Shown: piece after piece, positions 36,454-44,961 of the stretch
Layout: the number at the start of each line of letters is the position of its first letter
Position numbering within the stretch: the first letter of the stretch is position 1
NCBI GenBank assembly: GCA_964483455.1
Contig: CAZACK010000011.1
Coordinates: forward strand, 1 to 64,000
DNA: 64,000 nucleotides
Reading direction: 5' to 3'
From: CAYZJD01 sp964483455
GTDB lineage: Bacteria; Acidobacteriota; Terriglobia; Bryobacterales; Bryobacteraceae
Translations under genes and position numbers: made by a program
The notes under the pieces: model-generated
What the model saw: only the letters and a program-made list of their open reading frames with translations
The model's database searches: none
Told to the model about the DNA's origin: nothing

Positions 36454-37248
36454 TCACAAACTCGCTCGCTCCTTCAGCCAGTTCTCAAAATCCGCGTCCT
36501 GCATGACCAGCAGCCTCCCCCTCATCTTGTAGTGCTGCATGCCGCACAATTCCGCGCAGGCAATCTCGTATTCGCCGGTCTTGATGGCCGTGAAGTGCAC
36601 ATTGATTGTAAGGCCGGGAACCGTGTCCTGCTTCACCCGCAGTTGGGGCACAAAGAAGCTATGGGTCACATCCTTTGTCCGCAGGATAACCCGGACCGGG
36701 CGGTTCACCGGGATCGCCATGATGTTCTGCGTCACTACATCGTCCCGTCCCGCCGGGTCCTTGGGGTCGATACCCAAGAACTCCGCCGACGCGTCGTCAA
36801 TCCGCTTCACGTCGGTGCGGCCGAACTTGCCGTCCGCGCCCGCGTAGCGGACGTTCCAGGCGAATTGTTGCGCCGTGACCTCAACCGGCATCGAGTCCGG
36901 GGGAACCGGCGACAAGAAGTAGTCGGCCCAGACCCGATTGCCTTGGACGCCCAAGCCGATGAATACGACAGCCGTCACAAGCGTCCAGGTAAGTTCCATC
37001 TTCGGGTTCTCGTGCCAGTAGGATGCCCGCTCCCTGCCGCGCGCCCGGTAGCGCCAGATGAAGTACCCGAGGCCAATGTGAGCCAGGAAGAATACGACAC
37101 CCGCCGTGACCAGCGTCAACACCAACTGTTGATCGACGGCCGGCCCGTGTGTCGAAATCACCTCAGGAAGCCACCACACGCGAGCTACAAACAGGGCGAC
37201 CGTCACGATCCCCACCAACCAGAAAAACAGCGCCAAGGCAACCGCCAT
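36454..37248 (-). CDS. Cytochrome c oxidase subunit II with CuA site
   Basis: The 264-residue protein has two N-terminal helices (about 4-26 and 43-65) and a periplasmic cupredoxin domain with the full CuA set: DVTHSFFVPQLRVKQD (His) and CAELCGMQHYKM (Cys, Cys, His, Met). VTAQQFAWNVRY is the aromatic electron-entry patch. An insertion of about 30 residues (GRTDVKRIDDASAEFLGIDPKDPAGRDD...) precedes the second strand set. There is no fused cytochrome c domain, so electrons must come from a separate cytochrome, probably the octahaem protein. Confidence 0.94.
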   Translation of the reverse strand: MAVALALFFWLVGIVTVALFVARVWWLPEVISTHGPAVDQQLVLTLVTAGVVFFLAHIGLGYFIWRYRARGRERASYWHENPKMELTWTLVTAVVFIGLGVQGNRVWADYFLSPVPPDSMPVEVTAQQFAWNVRYAGADGKFGRTDVKRIDDASAEFLGIDPKDPAGRDDVVTQNIMAIPVNRPVRVILRTKDVTHSFFVPQLRVKQDTVPGLTINVHFTAIKTGEYEIACAELCGMQHYKMRGRLLVMQDADFENWLKERASL

Positions 37249-37302
37249 GAACGTCCCCCTCTTGTTTCGAACCCGGAGCAGCCGAATTGCGCACTGCCCC
37301 TC

Positions 37303-38058
37303 TTACAGTTTGTCCAACACCGTCAGCAAGAGCAGTAGCGGCAGATACAAGACCGACGCCAGCAGCAACTGCCGCGCCCGCGGGCGGGACATAACCAGCG
37401 CCGCCCTTAGGCCGAAATAGAGAAACAAGACCCCCAGAATGCAAGCTCCCCACAGATAGGCCGGTCCGGACAATTGAAAGTAAGCCGGGAGCAGGCTTAT
37501 CGGAAAGAGCGTACAAGAACAGCCCGCGATCTGCCGCGCTGTGATCCGTCCGTTTGTCTCAACCACCGGCCACATGCGGATTCGCGCCCGCCGGCAGTCG
37601 TCCTTGAAGAGCCAGGCGATCGAATGGAAGTGGGGGAACTGCCAAAAGAACAGGATGCCAAGGAGCACCCAGGCTTCCACGCCCAAGCGGCCGCGAGCGG
37701 CTGCCCAGCCCAACAGCGGCGGCATGGCGCCCGGAAACGCGCCGATGAGCGTGCAGTGCAGGGTCCTTGTCTTCAGCGGCGTGTACAGGAAGAGGTAGCT
37801 CCCGGCCGTGAGGAGAGCCAGCGCGCCGCTGAGCCAATTAACCAGCAGCGCCAGCAACAGCACCGCCAGGGTCGCGGCGGCGGCCAGCATCCTGCCCCAG
37901 TCCGGCGCCGCATCCGACGCGAGCCAGAAACCGGCGCACGCCACTAACAGGATCATGACGGTGATCCGCGGTTTGGCGAGCTCCAGGCACGCCCGGACTT
38001 TCCCCGCCTGGACGCCGGCGAAGTCCAGCCTCAGGGCAGATTCCAGACGAGTTTCCAT
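37303..38058 (-). CDS. CtaB-like (protohaem IX farnesyltransferase family) protein lacking the first Asp motif
   Basis: The 251-residue UbiA-family membrane protein matches CtaB at LAKPRITVMILLVACAGFWLA, LYTPLKTRTLHCTLIGAFPGAMPPLLGWAA and LLGILFFWQFPHFHSIAWLFKDDCRRARIRMWPVV. Between residues about 60 and 70 the usual helix 2 plus NxxxDxxxD loop (about 45-50 residues) is missing: the sequence runs from GRMLAAAATL straight into the hydrophobic segment LAVLLLALLVNWLSGAL. The second motif is altered too (usual YxxDYxxxGxxMLP). Total length is short for the family (about 290-300). It may be inactive or misassembled. ATG 38058 shares its A with the upstream stop. Confidence 0.78.
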   Translation of the reverse strand: METRLESALRLDFAGVQAGKVRACLELAKPRITVMILLVACAGFWLASDAAPDWGRMLAAAATLAVLLLALLVNWLSGALALLTAGSYLFLYTPLKTRTLHCTLIGAFPGAMPPLLGWAAARGRLGVEAWVLLGILFFWQFPHFHSIAWLFKDDCRRARIRMWPVVETNGRITARQIAGCSCTLFPISLLPAYFQLSGPAYLWGACILGVLFLYFGLRAALVMSRPRARQLLLASVLYLPLLLLLTVLDKL

Positions 38059-38903
38059 CACTTACCGCAGCAGGGCAGCACCAGCGCCGGCATCATCTCG
38101 AGGGACGGCCTCCGAACGGCCTGCTCCGCGCTGAAGGTGAACTCTACGGAAGCCGATTGACTGGCCGCCACCGCGACTTGCTGGGTCGAGGCGCCGTACT
38201 GCTCGTGAACGGCCTCGATCGTGTAGTTACCGGGCGGCAGGCCTTTGATCTCGAATGCGCCGTCTTCGCCGGTAACCGCGAAGAAAGGATGGCTCACAAC
38301 GTGAACGTAGGATCGCATCCAGGGATGCTGGTTGCACTTGACCGGGATGGTGGCCTCCGGCCTGGCGAACGACCGGATAATCGGATCGGCGCCCGGAGGC
38401 TGCGACACGTTCCACTCGCGGTTGACCTTGGGAAGCGGATGGATGTTATGCGTCGTGTTGTCGCTGGTGACCACCTTTAGTTCCTGGTTCGCCTGGATGC
38501 CAAGCACGTGCGGCACGTAGATGCATCCCACCTGGTCCAGGACCACGGCGTCCTTCGGCACGGCAAAGCTCTTTCCTTCGAGACCGGCCTGGACGTGAAC
38601 GAAGACATTCCGCAGCGTGCCATTGCTGTTGGCCACCACGGTTTCCGGGAAAACCGGTTTTGAATGCTTGGCCGCGCATACGGAGTCGGCGTCCATTGCG
38701 ATGGCGCGGAACTTAGGCGCCTGACCCTTGAAGTTCACCTTTCCGGAGACGCTCCCTTCATTGCCCGCCGGTTGCCAGGTCGGACCCTCGGGCGCCGCCG
38801 CCTCCTTGGGGGCCTCGGCGGGCTTCTCGCTTGGGCCGCATCCGAGGCTGACCGCAAGCATCGCAATTACCACACACCAACTGATTCTCTTTGTCATGAT
38901 CAT
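38058..38903 (-). CDS. Cupredoxin-like lipoprotein with carboxypeptidase-regulatory-like domain
   Basis: The 281-residue protein has a lipoprotein signal ending VSLGC and a Pro/Ala/Glu-rich linker. Next is a plastocyanin-like fold with DNTTHNIHPLP (His) and VKCNQHPWMRSYVHV (Cys, His, Met in C-x2-H-x2-M), plausible copper ligands. A CarboxypepD_reg-like beta-sandwich follows (FFAVTGEDGAFEIKGLPPGNYTIEAVHE). It should sit in the periplasm, anchored by lipid, and could shuttle electrons or copper to the oxidase. ATG 38903 has AGGA 5 nt upstream; ATG 38897 is also possible. Confidence 0.78.
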   Translation of the reverse strand: MIMTKRISWCVVIAMLAVSLGCGPSEKPAEAPKEAAAPEGPTWQPAGNEGSVSGKVNFKGQAPKFRAIAMDADSVCAAKHSKPVFPETVVANSNGTLRNVFVHVQAGLEGKSFAVPKDAVVLDQVGCIYVPHVLGIQANQELKVVTSDNTTHNIHPLPKVNREWNVSQPPGADPIIRSFARPEATIPVKCNQHPWMRSYVHVVSHPFFAVTGEDGAFEIKGLPPGNYTIEAVHEQYGASTQQVAVAASQSASVEFTFSAEQAVRRPSLEMMPALVLPCCGK

Positions 38904-38953
38904 GCTTTTCCTGGGGAAAGTTGAGACCGAGATTGTCATATGGGTTGCACTCT

Positions 38954-41900
38954 CTATCGGGGCTCCGTTCTCATCGCGACATCCGACCGGCTCGGACTCC
39001 CGGCCGCCAACGCGGGCATTCTCTGAATCAGCCGCTGCTGCTCGTCCGGAGTAAGCTGGAGCATGTAGCGGACCAGGAGATCCACGTGATCCTTCTGATA
39101 GCCGGCGAAAGCGGCCGGCGTTGGTCCGGCGAAGACCCAGCGGCCGCCCTCGCGCCGGAACAAGCCCGAAGGCATCGCGGTGCCGGGGCTGATGGCCTGA
39201 GGGTCCAGCATCCAGCGAGCGGTCCAGTCCGGCTTCAGGCGGTCCCTGGCCTGGAGGAAACTAGGCGCGGTGGCGAAGCGATCGCGGCGCGGGTCGCCGA
39301 TCAGGTGGCACTTCAGACAGGGCGCACCGGCTGACGAAAACAGTTCCCGGGCTAACAGGCGCTCCCGCTCGTCGACCGGCTCCAGTTTAGTGGGGATATG
39401 CGGAGCGTCCTGGGCGGCGAGGGCCGCAAAGAAGCGCACCAGGATACGGATCTCGTTCGGCGAGAAATGGAACGTGGGCATCCTGGCGTGCAGGTAAGTG
39501 CGCACTCCGTTGCTCGAGGCGTCGGCCTGGGCGAGGGCAGGGTTCTCCAGGAAGCGAGCCAACCATTCCGGGTTGACGCGCGCTCCTTCCTGCAACAGCA
39601 ATGGCGGGAGCTGCTCCTTCCAGTCGGGGTCCTGGTAGCGCCGCAAACCGCTGAGGACCGATTTCTGCCCAACCTGGATTGTGTGGCACCCCATGCAGTT
39701 GTACTTCTTGACAATCCACCACCCCTCCTGGATATCCCGCTGCTGGTCGGTGGCGATATAGCGGAACTGTTCCGGGATCACCCGGAAGCCGCCGCGGAAG
39801 GGAGAGTCGAGGCTGCCGAGAAGAAATGTGGTCAGGGCGCGAATCTCCTCCGGCGGCAGGTCGAGATTCGGCATCCGCAACAGATCTTCCGGCGCTTTCT
39901 CGCGGCCCTGGTCGAAGATGGCGGGATCCTTGAGTTTTCGCTCGAAGAAGCCCTTGTGGTTGTACCACCCTTCCTTCTTCGCCCGGTGTTCCAGAAGCCC
40001 GAAGTCCAGTTGCTCGAGAGGTTTGCTTCCCTCCTTGGTCAGTTCGGTGCCGATGCGCGGCGCGTCCTCGAGCCCGCTGATCTCGTGGCAACTGGCGCAG
40101 CCGTAGCGGCTCGTCAGGACCCGTCCCTTTTCGGCCATCTTCGGATCGTCCATAAAAGAAACGTCCGCCGGGTAAGACGCATTGGCGCGTTTCAGGCCGG
40201 TCAAGTAGGTGGCGATGTCGCGCGCCTCCTCCCAGGACAGCCGAAGGCTCGGCATCACCGTCATGTTCTGCACCTGCAACTGGTGGCCGTCGTTCGGGCA
40301 CGTGGATCGTTCCAGCTCGAAGACGTAGGGCAAGCCATGCCGCGAGTAATCCTCCGGTCCAAGATCCCGTTTCTCGTGGGGACAGTAAGGCCGGGTCCGG
40401 TCCCTCGGGTTATGGATCCACCGGACGATGTAGTCGTAGCCGGCCTTCTCTCCAAGCCGCGAGAGGTTAGCGGCAAAATCCCCTCCTTGTCGATTGCCGC
40501 CTTCCCCGATCGAGTGGCAGCCAAGGCACCCGCGGGTCTCGAACAGTTCCTTCCCCCTGGCGGCATCGCCTTTAGGCTGGGACGCCGGCTCCGGCCCGTC
40601 GTAGCCCGCCCGCCAGATGAAGGCAGACAGCGCTCGGACTTCGTCCTGACGAAGTCGGAACCTCGGCATCTTTGTCCCCGGCCGGAATTCGTGCGGATTT
40701 GTGAGCCACACGGGAACCCACTCTTTGCGAAGCTTAAGCCGAACATCCTTGAGATTGGGACCGATCTTCTTCTGGTCCTGCATCAGGAACTTCGCCTTTA
40801 ATTCAAGTTCCCTAATCTCGGCATCGAGGTTGCTGCTCTTTCCCCGCAGGATCTCCGCTGCCGCATAGTGTTTCTCGGCCGATTCGTTAGTTTGCGCGGC
40901 ATCGCCCCTTCGTACCTCGCGTTCGGCCTCCAGCCGGGCCTCTTTCTGCCGTGTTTCGTAGTTCTGTATCTGTTTCTGAATCGAGGTGAGCGCATCCGCC
41001 TCTCGATCGTACTCCTCGTGGCGGTGGCAGCCATAACAGCCTTTCAGTTGATACAGGTCGCGGCCCCGGTTCAGCACGGGAGCCATCTCCAGAACACGGT
41101 CGTGGAAGTGACACTGCAAGCAGCCCGCTTCGCTGTTTTCTCTGGGGAACAGCGGCCAAAGCCAGTGTTTGTAACCGCCATGCGCCTTCTCCGCGTTGGA
41201 GGTCGCCAGACCGTTGCCATTGTGGCAGGGCGTACAGCCGAACCGGGCCGGATCGTGGATCGTGAGGAGCGCCTTATTCGGATGACTGACAAACAGCCGG
41301 TTGCCGCCCATGTCGGCCGCCGTTAGCGTCAACGGCTCGCGGATCCCCAAGTGACAGGATTCGCATCGATCCACCAGTCCGGCCTCTTCGATATGGATCT
41401 GCTTGATCTCGACGGTGAATTCCCTCATCTTCCGCAGCAAGCCCTCGATCTGCTGAGGGCTCAGCCCGTCCAGGTTGTCGCCCAGGTACTCTCCGCGTTT
41501 GGCCTGAAGCTCCCTGATTCCTTCCGTGATGGCCACGCGCTCCGCGGTAAGTTGTGTTTCGCGAGCTTTGAGACCGTAGAAGCGCCTTTCCAGCGCGGGG
41601 TAATCGACGTCTTCCGTCTTGCCGGCTTCACCATGCCCGTCGGATGTCTCAAGGCGATGCGAGTCGCGCTTCACCACTTCGATTTCCTTCTTGATGGCTT
41701 CCTTCCTTCTCTCGCCGGAGGTATGGTCCAATTCATACGTCAGGGCGGCGATCTTGGCTCGTACGTCTTGAAATGGATCCTTGATCACGGCAAGCTCCCG
41801 GCGGATGGCGGACAATTCCTGATCGATCTCACTCACCCGGCGCGCGACCTTCTGTTCCGCCGACTTGAGGCTCGTTTCAATCCGCTGGTATTCGCCCGAA

Positions 41901-42151
41901 GAACGGACCTCCTTCTCCGCCGCGGCTTGTCTGGGACCGAGCCTCTGCAAATGCGTCGTATAGGCCTTGACGAATTCCCGCTGCGCCGACTTCCAAGGAC
42001 GCTGCGCGATCAACTCGTCATACAGCCCCCAGACGAGTGAAAAGAACAAGAGGACGGAGGAGACGAGGATGGGTCCGCTCAGCGAGCTGTCGGCGACCGG
42101 GTCCGGTTCCGCCCCGGAGTTCTTCACCTCTTCGTAATCGTCTTTCGCCAT
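38954..42151 (-). CDS. Giant membrane-anchored coiled-coil octahaem cytochrome c
   Basis: The 1065-residue protein has one N-terminal membrane helix (about 27-43). A long charged coiled coil follows (about 60-255; REFVKAYTTHLQRLG...KSAEQKVARRVSEIDQELSAIRREL). Eight CxxCH sites come next: 263, 306, 344, 372, 542, 685, 819 and 945. A second coiled coil lies between haems 4 and 5 (about 385-460). Several modules resemble class I cytochrome c domains with a distal Met (GTKMPRFRL, VMPSLRLSW, ARMPTFHF, GTAMPSGLF). It lies in the same operon between cytochrome b and the aa3 oxidase, so it probably takes the place of cytochrome c1 and carries electrons to CuA. No close named family is known to me. 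Confidence 0.87.
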   Translation of the reverse strand: MAKDDYEEVKNSGAEPDPVADSSLSGPILVSSVLLFFSLVWGLYDELIAQRPWKSAQREFVKAYTTHLQRLGPRQAAAEKEVRSSGEYQRIETSLKSAEQKVARRVSEIDQELSAIRRELAVIKDPFQDVRAKIAALTYELDHTSGERRKEAIKKEIEVVKRDSHRLETSDGHGEAGKTEDVDYPALERRFYGLKARETQLTAERVAITEGIRELQAKRGEYLGDNLDGLSPQQIEGLLRKMREFTVEIKQIHIEEAGLVDRCESCHLGIREPLTLTAADMGGNRLFVSHPNKALLTIHDPARFGCTPCHNGNGLATSNAEKAHGGYKHWLWPLFPRENSEAGCLQCHFHDRVLEMAPVLNRGRDLYQLKGCYGCHRHEEYDREADALTSIQKQIQNYETRQKEARLEAEREVRRGDAAQTNESAEKHYAAAEILRGKSSNLDAEIRELELKAKFLMQDQKKIGPNLKDVRLKLRKEWVPVWLTNPHEFRPGTKMPRFRLRQDEVRALSAFIWRAGYDGPEPASQPKGDAARGKELFETRGCLGCHSIGEGGNRQGGDFAANLSRLGEKAGYDYIVRWIHNPRDRTRPYCPHEKRDLGPEDYSRHGLPYVFELERSTCPNDGHQLQVQNMTVMPSLRLSWEEARDIATYLTGLKRANASYPADVSFMDDPKMAEKGRVLTSRYGCASCHEISGLEDAPRIGTELTKEGSKPLEQLDFGLLEHRAKKEGWYNHKGFFERKLKDPAIFDQGREKAPEDLLRMPNLDLPPEEIRALTTFLLGSLDSPFRGGFRVIPEQFRYIATDQQRDIQEGWWIVKKYNCMGCHTIQVGQKSVLSGLRRYQDPDWKEQLPPLLLQEGARVNPEWLARFLENPALAQADASSNGVRTYLHARMPTFHFSPNEIRILVRFFAALAAQDAPHIPTKLEPVDERERLLARELFSSAGAPCLKCHLIGDPRRDRFATAPSFLQARDRLKPDWTARWMLDPQAISPGTAMPSGLFRREGGRWVFAGPTPAAFAGYQKDHVDLLVRYMLQLTPDEQQRLIQRMPALAAGSPSRSDVAMRTEPR

Positions 42152-42241
42152 TCAATCCGTCCCGACCATCCGGCTCCCCGGCGCCGGAGATCCGATCCGT
42201 TCACGTCTCCGTTCTTTGCGAGCGTTCCACCGTTAACTTCA

Positions 42242-43177
42242 TCAGACGTTAAACCAAGGGGAAATGAAGACGTACTTAATACGGAACAGCAACCTGAGCA
42301 GCATCTTTGCCGGCAAGCCGACCAGCACCGTAATCGCGAAGAATTGGAAGGTGAGATACTGCAACAGGCTCGTCCGCTGGAAGATCTTCCGGTCCAGCCG
42401 GGTACGAGTGACGAGCTTGTGAATCGCCCAACCGCTCCCCGCATAGAACAACCCGATGGCCAGAGCCCCTACAATCCCCCTGCCCCACGCGCCGGTGAAT
42501 CCGAGCATATCGGGCAGGTTGCGATTCACTTCATAGACGACGCGCGTGTGGTCCCAGGTCTGTCCGGGCCAGAACCACATCCAGCCCGGCCCTCGGATAA
42601 AAGTGCCGATGAAGATTAACAACAGCCAGAGGAGGAAGCCGGACCCGAAGGCGGCCAGCGATACCATCCGCTGGCGGATGGTATAGTAGCCCACGCCCAG
42701 CGGGTTCTTGTCCACGTATGGAAACACCATCAGGCCGATGATGATAAGGGTCGGCAGCACGACGCCGGCGAACCACGGGTCGAAATAGACCAGCATTTCC
42801 TGAAGTCCCACAAAGTACCAGGGGGCCTTGGAGGGATTCATGGTGTGGTTCGGATTGGCCGGCTCCTCGAGAGGAGCGTTGAGAGTAATGGACCAAACCA
42901 TGAGCACCAGCGTTACGATGAGCGCCGCCAGGAATTCGATCCGCAACAGGTAAGGCCAGACAGGAACCTCCTTGGCCCAGCCGGGCCGATACGGATGGAT
43001 CTTGCGGTGGTGGGTCTTGGCGAGTTCGGGGTCGCTTTCCAGGCGACGGGTGAGCCGATCGGTGGCCACCGCCTGGCGCAGGCCGTACCAGGTATAGAAG
43101 GGGACCAAGACAGCGATGGCGACGATCGGTATGTTATCGGGCAGCGAGACAATCTCCCAGATTTGCGCCCAGTCCAT
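42242..43177 (-). CDS. Cytochrome b C-terminal (subunit IV-like) protein of the bc complex
   Basis: The 311-residue protein has helices matching the C-terminal half of cytochrome b. It has PNPNHTMNPSKAPWYFVGLQEMLVYFDPWFAGVVLPTLI, where APWYF replaces the PEWY quinol-site motif, then IGLMVFPYVD and further helices. An N-terminal helix and a basic loop (THHRKIHPYRPGWAKEVPVWPYLLRIEF) precede this. It pairs with the b6-like protein encoded just upstream (67-nt gap). A longer C-terminus than subunit IV suggests extra helices (GIVGALAIGLFYAGSGWAI, YLTFQFFAITVLVGLPAKMLLRLLF). Confidence 0.87.
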   Translation of the reverse strand: MDWAQIWEIVSLPDNIPIVAIAVLVPFYTWYGLRQAVATDRLTRRLESDPELAKTHHRKIHPYRPGWAKEVPVWPYLLRIEFLAALIVTLVLMVWSITLNAPLEEPANPNHTMNPSKAPWYFVGLQEMLVYFDPWFAGVVLPTLIIIGLMVFPYVDKNPLGVGYYTIRQRMVSLAAFGSGFLLWLLLIFIGTFIRGPGWMWFWPGQTWDHTRVVYEVNRNLPDMLGFTGAWGRGIVGALAIGLFYAGSGWAIHKLVTRTRLDRKIFQRTSLLQYLTFQFFAITVLVGLPAKMLLRLLFRIKYVFISPWFNV

Positions 43178-43244
43178 TTGTTTCCCCTCACACCGGCGAC
43201 AGCCGCTACTCAGAATTGCACCGGGTTTTGATACCGCCCAGCCG

Positions 43245-44114
43245 CTACTTCATCTCCGACTCCAGCACCACGGGCGCCGGTCCGGAGATCCCTCCGTCCT
43301 TGCGCACGCGCCAGAAGTGCACACCCATGAAGACCGCCGCAATCAGCGGAATGGCGATGCAGTGCCAGATGTAGGCCCGCAGCAAAGCATTCGCATCCAC
43401 AATGGAGCCGCCCAAGAGGGCGAAACGGACATCATTGAACGGGGTCATCGCCAGTTCGGGTCCGAACGGTCCTTCATGCCCGAGCAGCGGGGTGGCCCGC
43501 GCCATGTTGGTACCCACCGTCACCGCCCAGAATCCCAGTTGATCGTCCGGCAGCAAGTAGCCCGTGAATGATAGCAGCAGAGTAAGGACCAGAAGGATGA
43601 CTCCGACGCACCAATTGAACTCACGAGGTTTCTTATAAGACCCGGTCAGAACTACGCGAAACATGTGCAGCCAGACCGTGATGATCATCAGGTGCGCGGC
43701 CCAGCGGTGCATGTTCCGCAGCAGTTTCCCGAAGGGAACGTCGTGTTCCAGATACAGGATGTCGCGAAACGCCTGGACCTTCGTCGGATGATAGTAGAAC
43801 ATCAGCAGCACGCCGGTCAGCGTCAGCACGATGAACAGGTAGAAGCTGATGCCTCCCATGCCCCATGTGTAGCTGTAGCGGACGGCATCGCGGTTGATCC
43901 TGGCGGGATGAAGATGGAGAAAGACATTGGCAAGAACGGCCAGGGCTCGAGTGCGAGGTTCGGCCCGGTCGTGCTTGACCCGGAAGATCGACTTCCAGAC
44001 CTGCGTCTTCTGCGGCTTGCGGATGTCTTCCTTGAGGTCCCGGACCTCTTCGCGGGCCCGCTGTAGGAGCCCGATTCCGGCCTTCTCTTCCTTCGGTTGA
44101 TGTTCCGTGGCCAT
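43245..44114 (-). CDS. Cytochrome b N-terminal (b6-like) protein of the bc complex
   Basis: The 289-residue protein has a charged N-terminal extension, then the four-helix b6-like core. The two haem b His pairs are NMHRWAAHLMI and WLHMFRVVL in one region and AYIWHCIAIPLIAAVFMGVHFWRVRK in the last. LLSFTGYLLPDDQLGFWAVTVG is the Qo-side segment. It binds two b haems and oxidises quinol together with the Rieske protein. It starts 40 nt after the Rieske stop. Confidence 0.93.
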   Translation of the reverse strand: MATEHQPKEEKAGIGLLQRAREEVRDLKEDIRKPQKTQVWKSIFRVKHDRAEPRTRALAVLANVFLHLHPARINRDAVRYSYTWGMGGISFYLFIVLTLTGVLLMFYYHPTKVQAFRDILYLEHDVPFGKLLRNMHRWAAHLMIITVWLHMFRVVLTGSYKKPREFNWCVGVILLVLTLLLSFTGYLLPDDQLGFWAVTVGTNMARATPLLGHEGPFGPELAMTPFNDVRFALLGGSIVDANALLRAYIWHCIAIPLIAAVFMGVHFWRVRKDGGISGPAPVVLESEMK

Positions 44115-44154
44115 GCGGTTTGTCCGGTAATGTCAAGTTAGTGCGAGCGTTATG

Positions 44155-44808
44155 TCATGAGACGATGAGATAGGAATTCGGATCCGTGTCGAACGCGCAC
44201 GGGAGACCGGGCGGGCACTGGTACAGACGGTTGGTGTCCACCACGATCTGGCCTTCGGCGTCAAGCTCGACATGGGTTCGGTCCATCGGCCGCGGCGCGG
44301 GACCCTCGAAGTTTCTGCCCTCCACGTCATAGCCGCTGCCGTGGCACGGGCACTTGAACTTGTTCTCGCTTTCGATCCAGTTTGGAGTGCAACCCAGGTG
44401 GGTGCACCTGGCGGAGATGACAAACAGCTTGTCCGGCTGCCGTACCACCCAGATGCGGTGCGACTGCTTGAACCGCTCGTCAACGCCAAGGGCGAAGTCC
44501 GACGGATAGCCGATCCGAAACCGGGTGCTCGGCTCAAACAGGGTTCGCGGGAAGAAGAAGCGGAGGAACATCAGGAAGCCGGTCGCCAGGAAGCCCACGA
44601 CGGCGGTCCAGGCCAGCCGGCGGCGGGACCGGAGATAGTCCGCCGTCACCGGGGGTTGTCCGCCGGCCGCGGCAGCCGGAGATGAAGCAGCGGGCGCGGC
44701 GCGCGTGGCGGCTTGCGAAACTGCCTTGGCGGGAGGGACCGCTTCCTTGGCGTTGTCAGGAGGCAGCGTCGATCCAGACATGTCCCCGGTGGCCGGAGAC
44801 TGCGTCAT
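44155..44808 (-). CDS. Rieske [2Fe-2S] iron-sulfur protein
   Basis: The 217-residue protein has a long Ala/Pro-rich N-terminus, one membrane helix (WTAVVGFLATGFLMFLRFFF, about 68-87) and a Rieske domain with cluster motifs CTHLGC and CPCHGSGY plus the Pro loop GPAPRPM. The extra Cys pair in LYQCPPGLPCAFD near the C-terminus is not a cluster ligand in the standard fold. It is the first gene of the bc/oxidase operon. ATG 44808 has AAGGAG 10 nt upstream. Confidence 0.95.
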   Translation of the reverse strand: MTQSPATGDMSGSTLPPDNAKEAVPPAKAVSQAATRAAPAASSPAAAAGGQPPVTADYLRSRRRLAWTAVVGFLATGFLMFLRFFFPRTLFEPSTRFRIGYPSDFALGVDERFKQSHRIWVVRQPDKLFVISARCTHLGCTPNWIESENKFKCPCHGSGYDVEGRNFEGPAPRPMDRTHVELDAEGQIVVDTNRLYQCPPGLPCAFDTDPNSYLIVS

Positions 44809-44867
44809 TATCCCAGAACTCCTTCCCAGTTCGGCCAGGTCACCCTTCTGAGCCGATTCGACACCGA

Positions 44868-44896
44868 ATTCTACATAGGGAGCGACCAGTTGTCAA
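44868..44896 (-). promoter_or_regulatory. Near-consensus sigma70 promoter of the bc/aa3 respiratory operon
   Basis: On the minus strand TTGACA (44896-44891) and TAGAAT (44873-44868) are separated by exactly 17 bp. Transcription would start near 44861, giving a leader of about 53 nt before the Rieske ATG. This is the strongest promoter match seen in the window and fits a large constitutive respiratory operon. Confidence 0.8.
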
Positions 44897-44961
44897 GGAC
44901 AAGAATTTATCTGCCTGGAGCATACTTATGGATCGGAATATGTTCTGGAGCCGCCGCCCGC

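Noticed and set aside
39398..40801. 467-codon open frame on the plus strand
   Set aside because: Shadow of the octahaem cytochrome gene; no recognisable domain.
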